Part shown: one piece after another, positions 33,107 to 42,286 of the stretch
Position numbering within the stretch: the stretch's first letter is position 1
Layout: each line of letters opens with the position of its first letter
NCBI GenBank assembly: GCA_020634935.1
Contig: JACKAT010000016.1
Coordinates: 1-64,000, forward strand
Reading direction: 5' to 3'
Length of the DNA stretch: 64,000 bases
DNA from: Anaerolineales bacterium
GTDB lineage: Bacteria > Chloroflexota > Anaerolineae > 4572-78 > J111
Notes under the pieces: generated by a model
Databases searched by the model: none
What the model saw: only the letters and a program-made list of their open reading frames with translations
Told to the model about the DNA's origin: nothing
Position numbers and translations under genes: made by a program

Positions 33107-34214
33107 GAGAGTGGCAATGGTTGTGCCGGGGTTTAGCGCTCACCCGGACGATTGGGCGATTCCTGCCTTACAGAATTTAATCGTTGCTCTGGCGGAACAT
33201 CACCAGGTCCATCTGTTTAGCCTGCGTTATCCGGCCAGGGGGCATTATGATTTTGGAAATTTCAGCCACACCGCTATCGGCGGCGGGCAGCAGTTTGGCT
33301 GGCGGTCGGCGGCCATTTACGGGCAAACAGCCGGGGCCATTGTCCGGCAGCATCGACGCACCCCGTTCGATCTGATCCACGCTTTTTGGGCCGACGAACC
33401 GGGTTTGGCCGCGGCGCTGGCGGCGCAGATCATCCGCCGGCCGCTGGTGGTGCGGCTGGGCGGCTGGGATTTGACCAATCTACCCCAGATCGAATATGGA
33501 GCGCAGCGTATTTTGTCGCGGCGGCTGATGGTTGGCTATGCCTTGCGTCAAGCCGTCGCCATTCAGGCTAACTCAGCTTATCAGGTTGGGCAAGCCGAGC
33601 AGCTCGGTTTACCGGGCCGCAAAGTCACCTACATGCCCGCCGGCGTTGATATCGAGCGATTTCGACCGGTGAGCGCCGTTCGATCGCCCGGCCCGCCGAG
33701 CTTAGTTCAAGCCGCTTCGCTGATTCCGGTCAAAAATCAGGCGCTGCTGTTAGAAATAGTTGAGCGGGTAGTTCAGCGCTGCCCCACGGCTACAGTTCAT
33801 CTGGCCGGGAGTGGACCTTTAGAAAACCCACTCCGGGCGCTGGCCGAGCAGCTCAATATAACTCAGAATGTGGTTTGGCACAAAAAGATTGCCTACCCAC
33901 AAGTGCCTCAGCTTTACCATGACCGTCATCTGTATGTCCAAACGTCGTGGCACGAATCGCAAGGGATGGCGGTTTTGGAAGCGATGGCCTGCGGGCTGCC
34001 GGTGATAGGGACGCCGGTTGGGGTTGTGCCGGAAGTGGCTTGCCAGCCGGCGGATTGGGCGGTCGAGACGCTGGCGGCGCAGGTGTTGGCGGCGATTGAG
34101 GATAGCGAGCGCTACCACACCTGGTCGCAGCAGGCGCGACAAATGGTTGAGACTCGGTTTAGCTTGGCGGTGGTGGTTGAACAGTTGCTGCGGCTGTATG
34201 AGCAGGTAGTATAG
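33105..34214 (+). CDS. Glycosyltransferase, GT4-like
   Basis: 369 residues of GT-B fold. N-terminal MRVAMVVPGFSAHPDDWAIP, then in the donor half MPAGVDIERFRPV and the GT4 signature in TSWHESQGMAVLEAMACGLPVIGTPVG, with both Glu residues of the E-x7-E motif. AAGGAG lies 7 bases before the ATG at 33105. Divergent from the flippase with overlapping start codons. Confidence 0.9.
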   Translation: MRVAMVVPGFSAHPDDWAIPALQNLIVALAEHHQVHLFSLRYPARGHYDFGNFSHTAIGGGQQFGWRSAAIYGQTAGAIVRQHRRTPFDLIHAFWADEPGLAAALAAQIIRRPLVVRLGGWDLTNLPQIEYGAQRILSRRLMVGYALRQAVAIQANSAYQVGQAEQLGLPGRKVTYMPAGVDIERFRPVSAVRSPGPPSLVQAASLIPVKNQALLLEIVERVVQRCPTATVHLAGSGPLENPLRALAEQLNITQNVVWHKKIAYPQVPQLYHDRHLYVQTSWHESQGMAVLEAMACGLPVIGTPVGVVPEVACQPADWAVETLAAQVLAAIEDSERYHTWSQQARQMVETRFSLAVVVEQLLRLYEQVV

Positions 34215-34218
34215 TGAA

Positions 34219-34593
34219 CTAGCTTAGCAAAGCCATCACCGCGCCCGCCGGGTCTTGAATAACACAAAAGTTCGTCTCGCCCATCGAGCGCGGCCCATCA
34301 ATGATTTTGCCACCGAGTTCTAGACAGCGCTGGGCGCTGGCGGCCACGTCTTCGACCGTAACATAGATCAGCCAGGCAGGCGGCAAGCTGGCGTTGCTGC
34401 CGCGAGCGTGACAGATACCGGCGATAATGTCTTCGCCATCCGGGGTCGAGATGTTGAAGTCATGATAATCACCCATATCATGGGACGCCGCCTGCCAGCC
34501 GACTACTTCACTATAGAAATTTTTAATTTCCTCGGCGTTTGCCACCGTCAAATCGTGCCAAACTATCAGACCTGTTTTAGGTTTATCGCTCAT
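34219..34593 (-). CDS. VOC-family (glyoxalase-like) protein
   Basis: 124 residues, one VOC module pair: GLIVWHDLTVANAEEIKNFYSEVVGW at the start and FCVIQDPAGAVMALL at the end, with His and Glu/Asp positions partly kept. Family members are metal-dependent isomerases, dioxygenases or binding proteins; the role here cannot be set. The ATG at 34593 follows AAGGAG at good spacing. It lies convergent with the GT4 gene, 4 bp from its end. Confidence 0.85.
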   Translation of the reverse strand: MSDKPKTGLIVWHDLTVANAEEIKNFYSEVVGWQAASHDMGDYHDFNISTPDGEDIIAGICHARGSNASLPPAWLIYVTVEDVAASAQRCLELGGKIIDGPRSMGETNFCVIQDPAGAVMALLS

Positions 34594-34668
34594 TATTACT
34601 CCTTGGTTATTAAGTTGATTATATTTATGGGCCGCAATCGGCTTCAGAATTGAGAAAAGGCCCGGCTT

Positions 34669-35265
34669 TTAGGACCGAGGGTTGAGGGAAACGCGGGTTA
34701 GAGGCGTATAAATAGAGCCGGTGGGTTTAAGTTCGCTTTTGATCAGGCTGATATGGTCAACTTCAAATGTAACGAGCCGGCCCACGGCTTGCTCTGTTGC
34801 CAGCATTTGGCTCAACTGTGGGATGTGACGCGCCGGCCCGCCGGAGTTGACGCGACCGATGGTTAAATGGGGGGCGTAGGGCCGCGACTCTGGGGTGAAG
34901 TTGATAGCCGTCTGGAGTGCGACGCCCAAACGGCGGTGAAGGGCGATCAACGGCTGGGTTTCGCCGTGAACGCCGACCCAGAGGATACGCGGGCGGCGCA
35001 TATTGGGAAAGCAGCCCAACTCCCCCAGCGTTAGAGAAAATGATTGGGCAGTCTGGGTTGAGGTTTGGAGGGCGTTATTGATCTGGTCAAGTTCGTCGCT
35101 TTGGATATCGCCCAAAAAATGAAGGGTTAGATGGATATTTTGGGACGCTGTCCAACGCACGGTGTGGGGTGGAGCCAGCCCTTTGAGCCGGCTTTGCAAT
35201 TGGGTTATGATCTGACGGGCGTTGTCCGGCAGTTCGACGGCGATAAAGGTGCGGATTGTCGTCAT
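34669..35265 (-). CDS. thpR: RNA 2',3'-cyclic phosphodiesterase (LigT/ThpR family)
   Basis: 198 residues of the 2H phosphoesterase family. Both His-x-Thr motifs are present: NIHLTLHFLG near residue 45 and YAPHLTIGRV near 130. The start at 35265 (MTTIRTFIAVELPD) matches the normal N-terminus of the family; a longer frame exists but has no support. It opens 2',3'-cyclic phosphates in RNA. No ribosome binding site stands out, and no RNA-repair partner lies nearby. Confidence 0.9.
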   Translation of the reverse strand: MTTIRTFIAVELPDNARQIITQLQSRLKGLAPPHTVRWTASQNIHLTLHFLGDIQSDELDQINNALQTSTQTAQSFSLTLGELGCFPNMRRPRILWVGVHGETQPLIALHRRLGVALQTAINFTPESRPYAPHLTIGRVNSGGPARHIPQLSQMLATEQAVGRLVTFEVDHISLIKSELKPTGSIYTPLTRVSLNPRS

Positions 35266-35568
35266 AATAACGGCGATTATACCCGCAGCCGCCCTTGGCG
35301 ACAAACGGAAAAGACCCCAAATCGACTCTAACCGGTCCGACTGTGGCGCCGGAAACAGAGGGCCTGCCTTCAATCGCGCCAATTATCGCGCTGGATTCTT
35401 TTCGGCGTTCTGTATTTGGTCTAAAGCGCTGGTCATTTGAGCCGTTAAACTTGACTATACCCATTTATTGCGTTTCATATGAGGTATAGTAAAATCCGAT
35501 GTTAGTTATCTTTGGGAACTTTGTAAATGACAATGAGATGGACCATTGTCAAGCTAATGGAGGGCTTA

Positions 35569-37524
35569 ATGTCTCCGGGAAAAATTCTGCGGGTATGGCT
35601 TCTGGTGTGGCCGATTTGGTTAGCGGCGTGTACTGCGAACAATGTGGTTCTGGGTCCAGATCAAACTTTGTATCAAAATGGACAGGATGAGAATCGGATT
35701 GTGTTGGAAGCGGCTCGCGATGGCGTATTTGCCGGGCAAGGGGAGCAGCGCCGAGCGGTGCGGGTGCTGGAGCAGGCGCCGCTAGCGCCGGATCAGGCGG
35801 CGGCCGTCGATCACGACGGCCGGGCGCTGGTTCGGGTTGGCGAGCAGTTGACAATGGAACTGCTCAAAGGCAGCGAGGTGCGGGTAGAGGAATATCTACC
35901 GGAAGCCGAGACCGTCGAGATGGAGATACGGCAAAATGGCGGTATCGTCATATTTGATCTGGCCGAGGATGCCAACCGGCAGCAGCGATTAACCGTGCAA
36001 ACCACTTATGCCTTGGTCCAAGCGACCGGCACCCGTTTTGCCGTTATTACCGAGGCGGAGAACGGGCTGGAATGGATTGTGGCGCTGGAAGCCAAGGCCG
36101 GCGATCTGCAAGTAACGGCCGGAGACGCCACCGAAACATTAACTACAGGGGAAGCCCGCTGGGTAACGCCGGTCGGAGCGCCGGGGCCGGTGATCGCTTC
36201 CGGCAAGAATGGCGAAGCCTGGTTAGGCCAGGCCCGCAACAGCGACCCGGAGGTGATGCTGAGCGAACTGTTGTTAGCGCCGGCCAACATTCTGGCCGAT
36301 ACCGGCGGGATCACTTACCTCGTTCCGCCCGGTACGCCGTTTGAGTTTGGCCGGGATACGCAGGGCGCAGTTACGGTGACATTTGATCCGCAGGGAATTT
36401 TTGGCAGCCCCAGTTATACGCTGGAAGATTGCAACGGGGATGGGGTGCAGGATGTGGCCGTGGTTAACGGCGTGATCGATCTGGATTTCAACGCCGTGCA
36501 AGCCCGAGTCCAGGCGCTCGATGTGGGAGTGTTTAACCGGACTGCGGCCGGTAATGGGTCGTTGCAGGTCTTTGACGCGGTCGATGATGAAATTGGGCGG
36601 GTACTATTAGATGCCGGCCCCGGCGAAATCAAAACGCTCAGCCTGCGGCATCAGCGCTTTTTCTATCGCGCTCGCCTGGCGCTGGGCGATGCCTGTTTTT
36701 TAGGGCTGAGCTTGACGCCCCCCGGCGAAACGCGAGATGTGGTCGATCAAATTCAGGTACGCCCCATCACCGAGAATCTGCAAAGCGATGCTGTGGTCAA
36801 TATTCTGGCGACTTCGGCCGATCGCTCATCGGAAAACGGTAGTTTCCAGGCGCCGTTTGTCGGGCCTGATAGCTCCATCGGTCCCATCATCATCGATGGC
36901 GAGACCGACGATTGGGATGAGTTGGCTCAATGGGGTCTCGGCTGGACCACGTTAGATACTATCACCCACGATGAAGGCTGTTCAACGCGATTTCCCAATG
37001 CTGGCAATCTGACTGACTTGAGCGCTCGGATGCAGTTAGCCTTTGACAAAGAATTTCTCTACGCAGCATTCATAGTTAATGATGACGGGTTGGTAACCTA
37101 TACGGGAGCGGATGAGCGTCTTTTCCTGGGGGACTCGCCTCAATTACTGCTCGATTTGGATTTGAACAGCGATTTTGACGAAGCCAAACTGAGCGCCGAT
37201 GATGTTCAAATCGACTTTTTGCCCAATACCGGCGGGCCGCGCGCCGCCTTCTGGCAGTTAAGTTCGCTGGCTTCCAGACCGTTAGTCAATGCCGCCGTGG
37301 CCGTAACGCCGACTGACAGCGGCTATTTTCTAGAAGCGGCCATACCCTGGCAGAGTCTGGGTTTTGGACGAAGTCAAGGCGATAAGATCGGCGTAGTGGT
37401 CAGTGTCAGCGACAACGACACACCGGGGAGCAATGCCCAACAATGTATTATTTCCACCTCGCCTAATCGAGACTGGCAAAATCCGACGACGTGGGGAACC
37501 GTTTTATTGATGCCGGTTAGATAA
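35569..37524 (+). CDS. Lipoprotein with FecR-like and CBM9-like domains
   Basis: 651 residues from the ATG at 35569 (GGAGG, 5 bases). A signal peptide ends in the lipobox LAAC near residue 20, so the protein is lipid-anchored outside the membrane. Residues 60-240 look like FecR (YLPEAETVEMEIRQNGG, then QTTYALVQATGTRFAV). The last 200 residues begin IIIDGETDDWDELAQW and resemble CBM9/DOMON sugar-binding domains. It may sense or bind external polysaccharide. The next gene, a GNAT, follows 12 bp later. The 35266-35568 spacer upstream holds no gene or clear promoter. Confidence 0.78.
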   Translation: MSPGKILRVWLLVWPIWLAACTANNVVLGPDQTLYQNGQDENRIVLEAARDGVFAGQGEQRRAVRVLEQAPLAPDQAAAVDHDGRALVRVGEQLTMELLKGSEVRVEEYLPEAETVEMEIRQNGGIVIFDLAEDANRQQRLTVQTTYALVQATGTRFAVITEAENGLEWIVALEAKAGDLQVTAGDATETLTTGEARWVTPVGAPGPVIASGKNGEAWLGQARNSDPEVMLSELLLAPANILADTGGITYLVPPGTPFEFGRDTQGAVTVTFDPQGIFGSPSYTLEDCNGDGVQDVAVVNGVIDLDFNAVQARVQALDVGVFNRTAAGNGSLQVFDAVDDEIGRVLLDAGPGEIKTLSLRHQRFFYRARLALGDACFLGLSLTPPGETRDVVDQIQVRPITENLQSDAVVNILATSADRSSENGSFQAPFVGPDSSIGPIIIDGETDDWDELAQWGLGWTTLDTITHDEGCSTRFPNAGNLTDLSARMQLAFDKEFLYAAFIVNDDGLVTYTGADERLFLGDSPQLLLDLDLNSDFDEAKLSADDVQIDFLPNTGGPRAAFWQLSSLASRPLVNAAVAVTPTDSGYFLEAAIPWQSLGFGRSQGDKIGVVVSVSDNDTPGSNAQQCIISTSPNRDWQNPTTWGTVLLMPVR

Positions 37525-37536
37525 GGCTTAATCAAA

Positions 37537-38070
37537 GTGATTACCGTTCGAGAGGCTCAACTGACCGATGCCAGACGCATTGCCGAGGTACACGTGGCCT
37601 CCTGGCAAGCCGCCTACCGAGGGATACTGCCGGATACCATGCTCGATAATCTATCGGTCGAAAATCGGCAGGAAAATTGGCAGACGTGGTTGGTTCAAAC
37701 CAAGGGCCATGTCCTGGTTCTGGAAGCAGACGGGCAGGTGGAAGGGTTTGTAATGTGCGGGGCAACGCGGGATAAAGATGTGAATCGGCAGGAAGTGGGG
37801 GAGATTTACGCCATTTATTTGCACCCGGAAAGCTGGGGCCGGGGATACGGCCGGGCGCTGGTTGAAGCCACCAAAGCGGTGCTGCATCAGAATGGGTTTT
37901 CAGAACTGTTGTTGTGGGTACTGGAGGGCAATGAGCCGGCCAAACGTTTTTATGAGCGGGTCGGCTTCAAGGCCGACGGCGTCACCAAAGTTGAATTTGA
38001 GCCGGATGGCACCCAGTTGTTCGAATGTCGCTACCGCCAGCCGATTGAGATAGCTCATCAATTTATCTAG
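37537..38070 (+). CDS. GNAT-family N-acetyltransferase
   Basis: 177 residues with the full GNAT fold: TVREAQLTDARRIAEVHVASWQAAYRG at the N-terminus, acetyl-CoA loop ESWGRGYGRALVEA near residues 97-110, and the final RFYERVGFKADGV. The start is GTG at 37537 with a weak AAGG upstream. Twelve base pairs separate it from the lipoprotein gene, so probably one transcript. The acceptor is unknown. Confidence 0.9.
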   Translation: MITVREAQLTDARRIAEVHVASWQAAYRGILPDTMLDNLSVENRQENWQTWLVQTKGHVLVLEADGQVEGFVMCGATRDKDVNRQEVGEIYAIYLHPESWGRGYGRALVEATKAVLHQNGFSELLLWVLEGNEPAKRFYERVGFKADGVTKVEFEPDGTQLFECRYRQPIEIAHQFI

Positions 38071-38209
38071 GTGAAACGGTGATGGTCGGAATAGTCCAGC
38101 CGACCTGGTCGTTGTCAAAGTTATTGGCTGGCCTGGCTCGGTCTCCAATTGGAGGGTTTAGTCTATTTGGGCCTAAAACAGCAACCTTAATACAACTTTG
38201 AACACAACT

Positions 38210-40516
38210 ATGGACGTGAAGTTATTCAAGAGATACAATTTAATGGCAGGAGTTGATATTAGAGTTCCATTAGTTAATCGATTTCCCCAGGCCAAGGTTA
38301 TTTTCAGCAATCTGACCCTCATCATATTGGTCATTTTCATATACCGCCCCAGTTTGGGCTGGTGGTTTGAACTAATTGACGCCCCCTTGTTACTCATTCA
38401 ATCTATCTTGTACTCCCCGTTAGATTATTTTACGTCGCCCGCTAGCTATGAGCTGCTCACCACCAGCAATCTGACACCCTGGGTTATTTTTTCCTGGGAT
38501 ATTGACTACACCTTATTTGGACTCAATCCGGTGGGTTTTAGAGTCCATCATTTGCTCTCATTTATCATTATGATGCTCCTAATCCACCGGTTAATTTATA
38601 AAGTTACCCGGTCATTATTAGCCGCATTGCTTTTTTCTTTGGCCGTCATCGCCTCGTCGGCTGCTATTGAACTGGCCATAACCTTAATTAATCGCCATTA
38701 TATCGAAGGCATGATCCTATGTTTGTTGAGTCTACTTTGTGTCTTGCGCTTTAATGAAAACAACCATTTTGGCTGGATCATCCTTGCTGCTATATTGTAT
38801 GGTTTGAGCACCACCGCCAAAGAGGTTTATGTGCCCCTGCCGGCCATTATTTTTTTTCTCCTCCCCGGCCCCCTCAAACGCCGAATTATTTTGATCCTAC
38901 CCTACGCGGTGGTCACCGCGCTGTACCTGATATGGCGATTTTATATGCTGCGAGGGAGCCTGGGCGGGTACACCTCTGCTGATATACCAGAGCTTTTCGG
39001 ATCGCCTTTACCTTTATCGGAAGCTATTTTCAACATCATCTCTACCTTTTTTGGAAACGAAACCGCCTCGCTCTTAATTGTATCCGCTGTCATCATTGTA
39101 TTCCTCTTAACCTTTACCCGGCTTGACCTGTTGACCAAGTTGGGTTTAATTGGCGGAGCCATATGTCTCGTTGTACCCCTTATCAGCTTATTACCGGTAG
39201 TTCGTGTAGGTTTGTTACATCAACGCTGGTTCTTTTTACCAATAACAGCTTCGCTGATCACTACGGCCTATCTTTCCCGGTTAATTGTATCGAATATCGG
39301 CAAAACCGTGATCTATATCATCATCTTCATTGCCAGTGTGTCATCAACGCTTCACTACATCAACTATCCTCCCTTTATATTGGTTGATAAAATGCTGCCA
39401 ACAGCTATCCTCCAAGGTCATAATAGCGCTTATATAGACATAAGAGCACCATACAATCGAGCTGCATCACGACTCTATAGTCACTGGGTATACTTGACGA
39501 AATTGGATAAAGGTTTTTGGGGCACACGGGTTATATCTGTACCAGGTCAAATGGAATATCACGATTTAGCAAACAGAATTCCTATCGACAGCAACCTGCA
39601 AGCTCTTGGCTCAACCAAAAGGGATATCCCTCCAAATCAAAAAAATCTGGACTTGATAAAAAATATATCCCAACCTAATCCCAGCCAATTACGCTTTGAA
39701 TTTTCTGATAATCTGCACGACACAGATTGTTTTATTTACATATTCGGCAAAAATAACGGAAACGCAACTCGTAATCAACCCTGCCAAAATTGGCGAATTT
39801 CTATTTACAATCTGAATAGGATGGTCAGAGAAATTGGTTACACCCTCGATGACGCTTCTCTGGCCATCTGGGTAGATAATGGTCAGAAACGCTTATTTTC
39901 TAAACCCTACAACTTAAGCACCCTCTTTGATCGATACGGCATCGTACTGGATGATTCGATCCGGGGGCCGGTTGATGCCCCACCTAATCGCTTTGTGCCG
40001 GTCGTTGAACGCATCAAGGCTCGTCTACCGCTTGGTATTCGAAATATTTTGGACCGGAATGTCTTTGAGGTCACAGCATTAGAGGATATCGTTCATTCGC
40101 AGGATGGTTCAACACCTCCGAACACAGCCGCATCAACGCCAAACGATTTCTTCTTGGGCAAGAATTGGTATCCTCTGGAAAGGTTTGACGGAGAAATATT
40201 TCGCTGGGTAAACAACGACGCCGAGATTGTGGTCACTGCACCGGCTGGCGCTCAACGTCTATTAAGGTTGGAGGTCGAACCAGGCCCGGGGCTAGGCTCC
40301 CAACCGTTTACTTTGTACCTGCAAAACAACAAAGGACAAGCCGTGGCTCAGACACAAGTCCAAAAGCGAGAGATAGTTTCGATCTCGCTGCCGCCATTTG
40401 ATGTGGAGGGAACCCAACTATTCCGGCTGCACGTCGAAGGCGGCGGCTTATCGACTCCTAACGACCCCCGTACTTTGAATTTTCGGGTTTTTCAGTTAGG
40501 CTGGCTTCAACCCTGA
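38210..40516 (+). CDS. GT-C-type membrane protein with C-terminal soluble domain
   Basis: About 768 residues. Some ten membrane segments lie in the first 390 residues, with a loop FSWDIDYTLFGLNPVGFRVHHLL that matches the outside catalytic loop of GT39/GT83-like transferases. The remaining 370 residues are soluble and have no family I can name. ATG 38210 and an upstream TTG at 38198 are both in frame; neither has a ribosome binding site. A decayed second copy of this gene follows at 40592-41100 and a further piece at 42204-42252. Confidence 0.72.
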   Translation: MDVKLFKRYNLMAGVDIRVPLVNRFPQAKVIFSNLTLIILVIFIYRPSLGWWFELIDAPLLLIQSILYSPLDYFTSPASYELLTTSNLTPWVIFSWDIDYTLFGLNPVGFRVHHLLSFIIMMLLIHRLIYKVTRSLLAALLFSLAVIASSAAIELAITLINRHYIEGMILCLLSLLCVLRFNENNHFGWIILAAILYGLSTTAKEVYVPLPAIIFFLLPGPLKRRIILILPYAVVTALYLIWRFYMLRGSLGGYTSADIPELFGSPLPLSEAIFNIISTFFGNETASLLIVSAVIIVFLLTFTRLDLLTKLGLIGGAICLVVPLISLLPVVRVGLLHQRWFFLPITASLITTAYLSRLIVSNIGKTVIYIIIFIASVSSTLHYINYPPFILVDKMLPTAILQGHNSAYIDIRAPYNRAASRLYSHWVYLTKLDKGFWGTRVISVPGQMEYHDLANRIPIDSNLQALGSTKRDIPPNQKNLDLIKNISQPNPSQLRFEFSDNLHDTDCFIYIFGKNNGNATRNQPCQNWRISIYNLNRMVREIGYTLDDASLAIWVDNGQKRLFSKPYNLSTLFDRYGIVLDDSIRGPVDAPPNRFVPVVERIKARLPLGIRNILDRNVFEVTALEDIVHSQDGSTPPNTAASTPNDFFLGKNWYPLERFDGEIFRWVNNDAEIVVTAPAGAQRLLRLEVEPGPGLGSQPFTLYLQNNKGQAVAQTQVQKREIVSISLPPFDVEGTQLFRLHVEGGGLSTPNDPRTLNFRVFQLGWLQP

Positions 40517-40591
40517 TATCTTTCTACCTCTACTCCTTTCTCCTTTCTCTAAAAAGAAAATTCCTGAAAAATATATCAAGATAGTTTAGAT

Positions 40592-41100
40592 ATGGTGATA
40601 GAAAAGATTACGTTTTTTGTAAAGAAATACAATCAAATGGCAGCGTTTCAGATAAATCGATTTCCTCAGGCCAAGGTTATTTTCAGCAATCTGACCCTCA
40701 TCATATTGGTCATTTTCATATACCGCCCCAGTTTGGGCTGGTGGTTTGAACTAATTGACGCCCCCTTGTTACTCATTCAATCTATCTTGTACTCTCCGTT
40801 AGATTATTTTACGTCGCCCGCTAGCTATGAGCTACTCACTACCAGTAATCTAACACCCTGGGTTATTTTTTCCTGGGATATTGTACTCCTCTTAACCTTT
40901 ACCCGGCTCGATCTGTTGACCAAGCTTGGGTTAATTGCCGGAGCAATATGTCTCGTTATACCTCTTGTCAGTTTATTACCGGTAGTTCGTGTAGGTTTAT
41001 TAATACAACGCTGTTTTTTTTTACCCATAGCAGCTTCGCTGATCATTACGACGCTTATATTCTAAACCCTACAATTTAAACGCCCTGTTTGATTAATAGG
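40592..41100 (+). pseudogene. Decayed tandem copy of the GT-C membrane protein gene
   Basis: Nearly identical to the gene at 38210-40516 over its first membrane segments (40656-40882 against 38276-38504). A 594-bp in-frame loss joins the ATTG at 38501 to the ATTG at 39095 of the parent. The copy then follows the parent to about 39268, loses about 620 bp, and meets parent positions 39892-39939 out of frame, giving a stop at 41063-41065. The remaining 157-codon frame is therefore a remnant. The next gene's frame starts inside the remnant's tail. Confidence 0.85.
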
Positions 41101-41124
41101 GGGTCAAGTTACAAGAGGCTCTTC

Positions 41125-42129
41125 GTGAATAGTAGTCCCGATAATATCATGACCCATAATATCAATATATCTGACGCTAAAAAGCCATTTTTATCGGTTG
41201 TTGTTCCTTTATATAACGAAGAAGAAACAATAACAGATACCCTACCAGCTATACACAAACAATGCAGCGCCTTAGACGTTAGCGATTTCGAAATTGTAGC
41301 TATTGATGATGGTTCTAGCGACGCAACCCTTGATATACTTCATAACCTATGTAAATACCATAACCAAATCAGGATAATAGCCTTCAATCGCAACTTTGGG
41401 AAGGAAGCAGCAATTCATGCCGGCCTAGTCTATGCCAAAGGTGATGCGGTCATAGTTATGGATGGAGATGGCCAACACCCTGAGCAATTATTACCCAAGA
41501 TGATAAAACATTGGGAAGAAGGGGCAAAAGTTGTGGTGGCTTGCAAAGCGGTGCGCGGCCAAGAAAGCATCATCTCCAAGTTTTCAGCGTTTGCTTTTTA
41601 CTGGTTATTCAAGAATCTGACCAAACTTGATATCGAGAATATCTCTGATTTTATGCTTCTTGATCGAGTGGTCGTTGATCATTACTGTCAATTACCCGAA
41701 AGAAGACGTTTCTTTAGAGGCATGATCATTTGGATGGGATTTACTACAGCGAAGATTTACTTTGAGGTTCCACCACGCGTGAGCGGCAACTCATCCTGGA
41801 GTAAGGTAGCATTATTCAAATTGGGGTCGACTGCGATTTCCAGTTTCACATCAAGCCCATTGCACCTCATTAGCATACTCGCAGTCGTTTACTTTGCCTG
41901 CACCTTAATATTCGGAGGTATCGCCCTCTTCGATAAACTGTCTGGTCGGGCTGTAACAGGATTTACCACCGTGATTATCCTTATTCTGATGACAGGGACA
42001 TTCATTATGTTTGGCTTAGGACAACTGGGGCTCTATATCGAAAGAATGTATGAGGAGTTAAAAAACAGACCACCCTATTTTATAAATACCTCAAAAAGCA
42101 CAATAGATTTTAATCAGGATCTAAAGTGA
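41125..42129 (+). CDS. Glycosyltransferase family 2, DPM1/GtrB-like
   Basis: 334 residues from GTG at 41125 (AAGAGG, 6 bases); ATG at 41149 is the alternative. The GT-A domain shows SVVVPLYNEEETI, AIDDGSSDAT, the metal-binding VMDGDGQHPE and MLLDRVVV. Two membrane helices end the protein (LHLISILAVVYFACTLIF and a second). The set is that of polyprenyl-phosphate sugar synthases such as GtrB, ArnC and DPM1. It likely charges a lipid carrier for a GT-C transferase such as the neighbour at 38210. It lies between remnants of the duplicated GT-C gene. Confidence 0.9.
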   Translation: MNSSPDNIMTHNINISDAKKPFLSVVVPLYNEEETITDTLPAIHKQCSALDVSDFEIVAIDDGSSDATLDILHNLCKYHNQIRIIAFNRNFGKEAAIHAGLVYAKGDAVIVMDGDGQHPEQLLPKMIKHWEEGAKVVVACKAVRGQESIISKFSAFAFYWLFKNLTKLDIENISDFMLLDRVVVDHYCQLPERRRFFRGMIIWMGFTTAKIYFEVPPRVSGNSSWSKVALFKLGSTAISSFTSSPLHLISILAVVYFACTLIFGGIALFDKLSGRAVTGFTTVIILILMTGTFIMFGLGQLGLYIERMYEELKNRPPYFINTSKSTIDFNQDLK

Positions 42130-42203
42130 ACTCTTTTTTCGCTACTTTAGTTTCACGCGTGACAGGGACCTTCTTACTATCAGTAAGCTAACATCTGATA
42201 AAA

Positions 42204-42252
42204 TGACCAGAGGAGCCGGTTATACCCTTGATGACGCTTCTCTGACTATCTT
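42204..42252 (+). pseudogene. Displaced fragment of the GT-C membrane protein gene
   Basis: GACCAGAGGAGCCGGTTATA and the following GATGACGCTTCTCTG match parent positions 39824-39878. In the parent this part precedes the piece now found at 41054-41100, so order has changed. The fragment is too short to be made as protein. Confidence 0.7.
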
Positions 42253-42286
42253 ACTAACATGACCCATAAGACACTAAATTTATAAC

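Noticed and set aside
35451..35490. Promoter for the FecR/CBM9 lipoprotein (TTGACT ... TATAGT)
   Set aside because: The spacing between the two hexamers is 28 bp, far too long; no better pair was found.
40592..41065. Intact small membrane protein gene
   Set aside because: The 157-codon frame is explained in full as a cut-down copy of the gene at 38210-40516 ending at a deletion-made stop.
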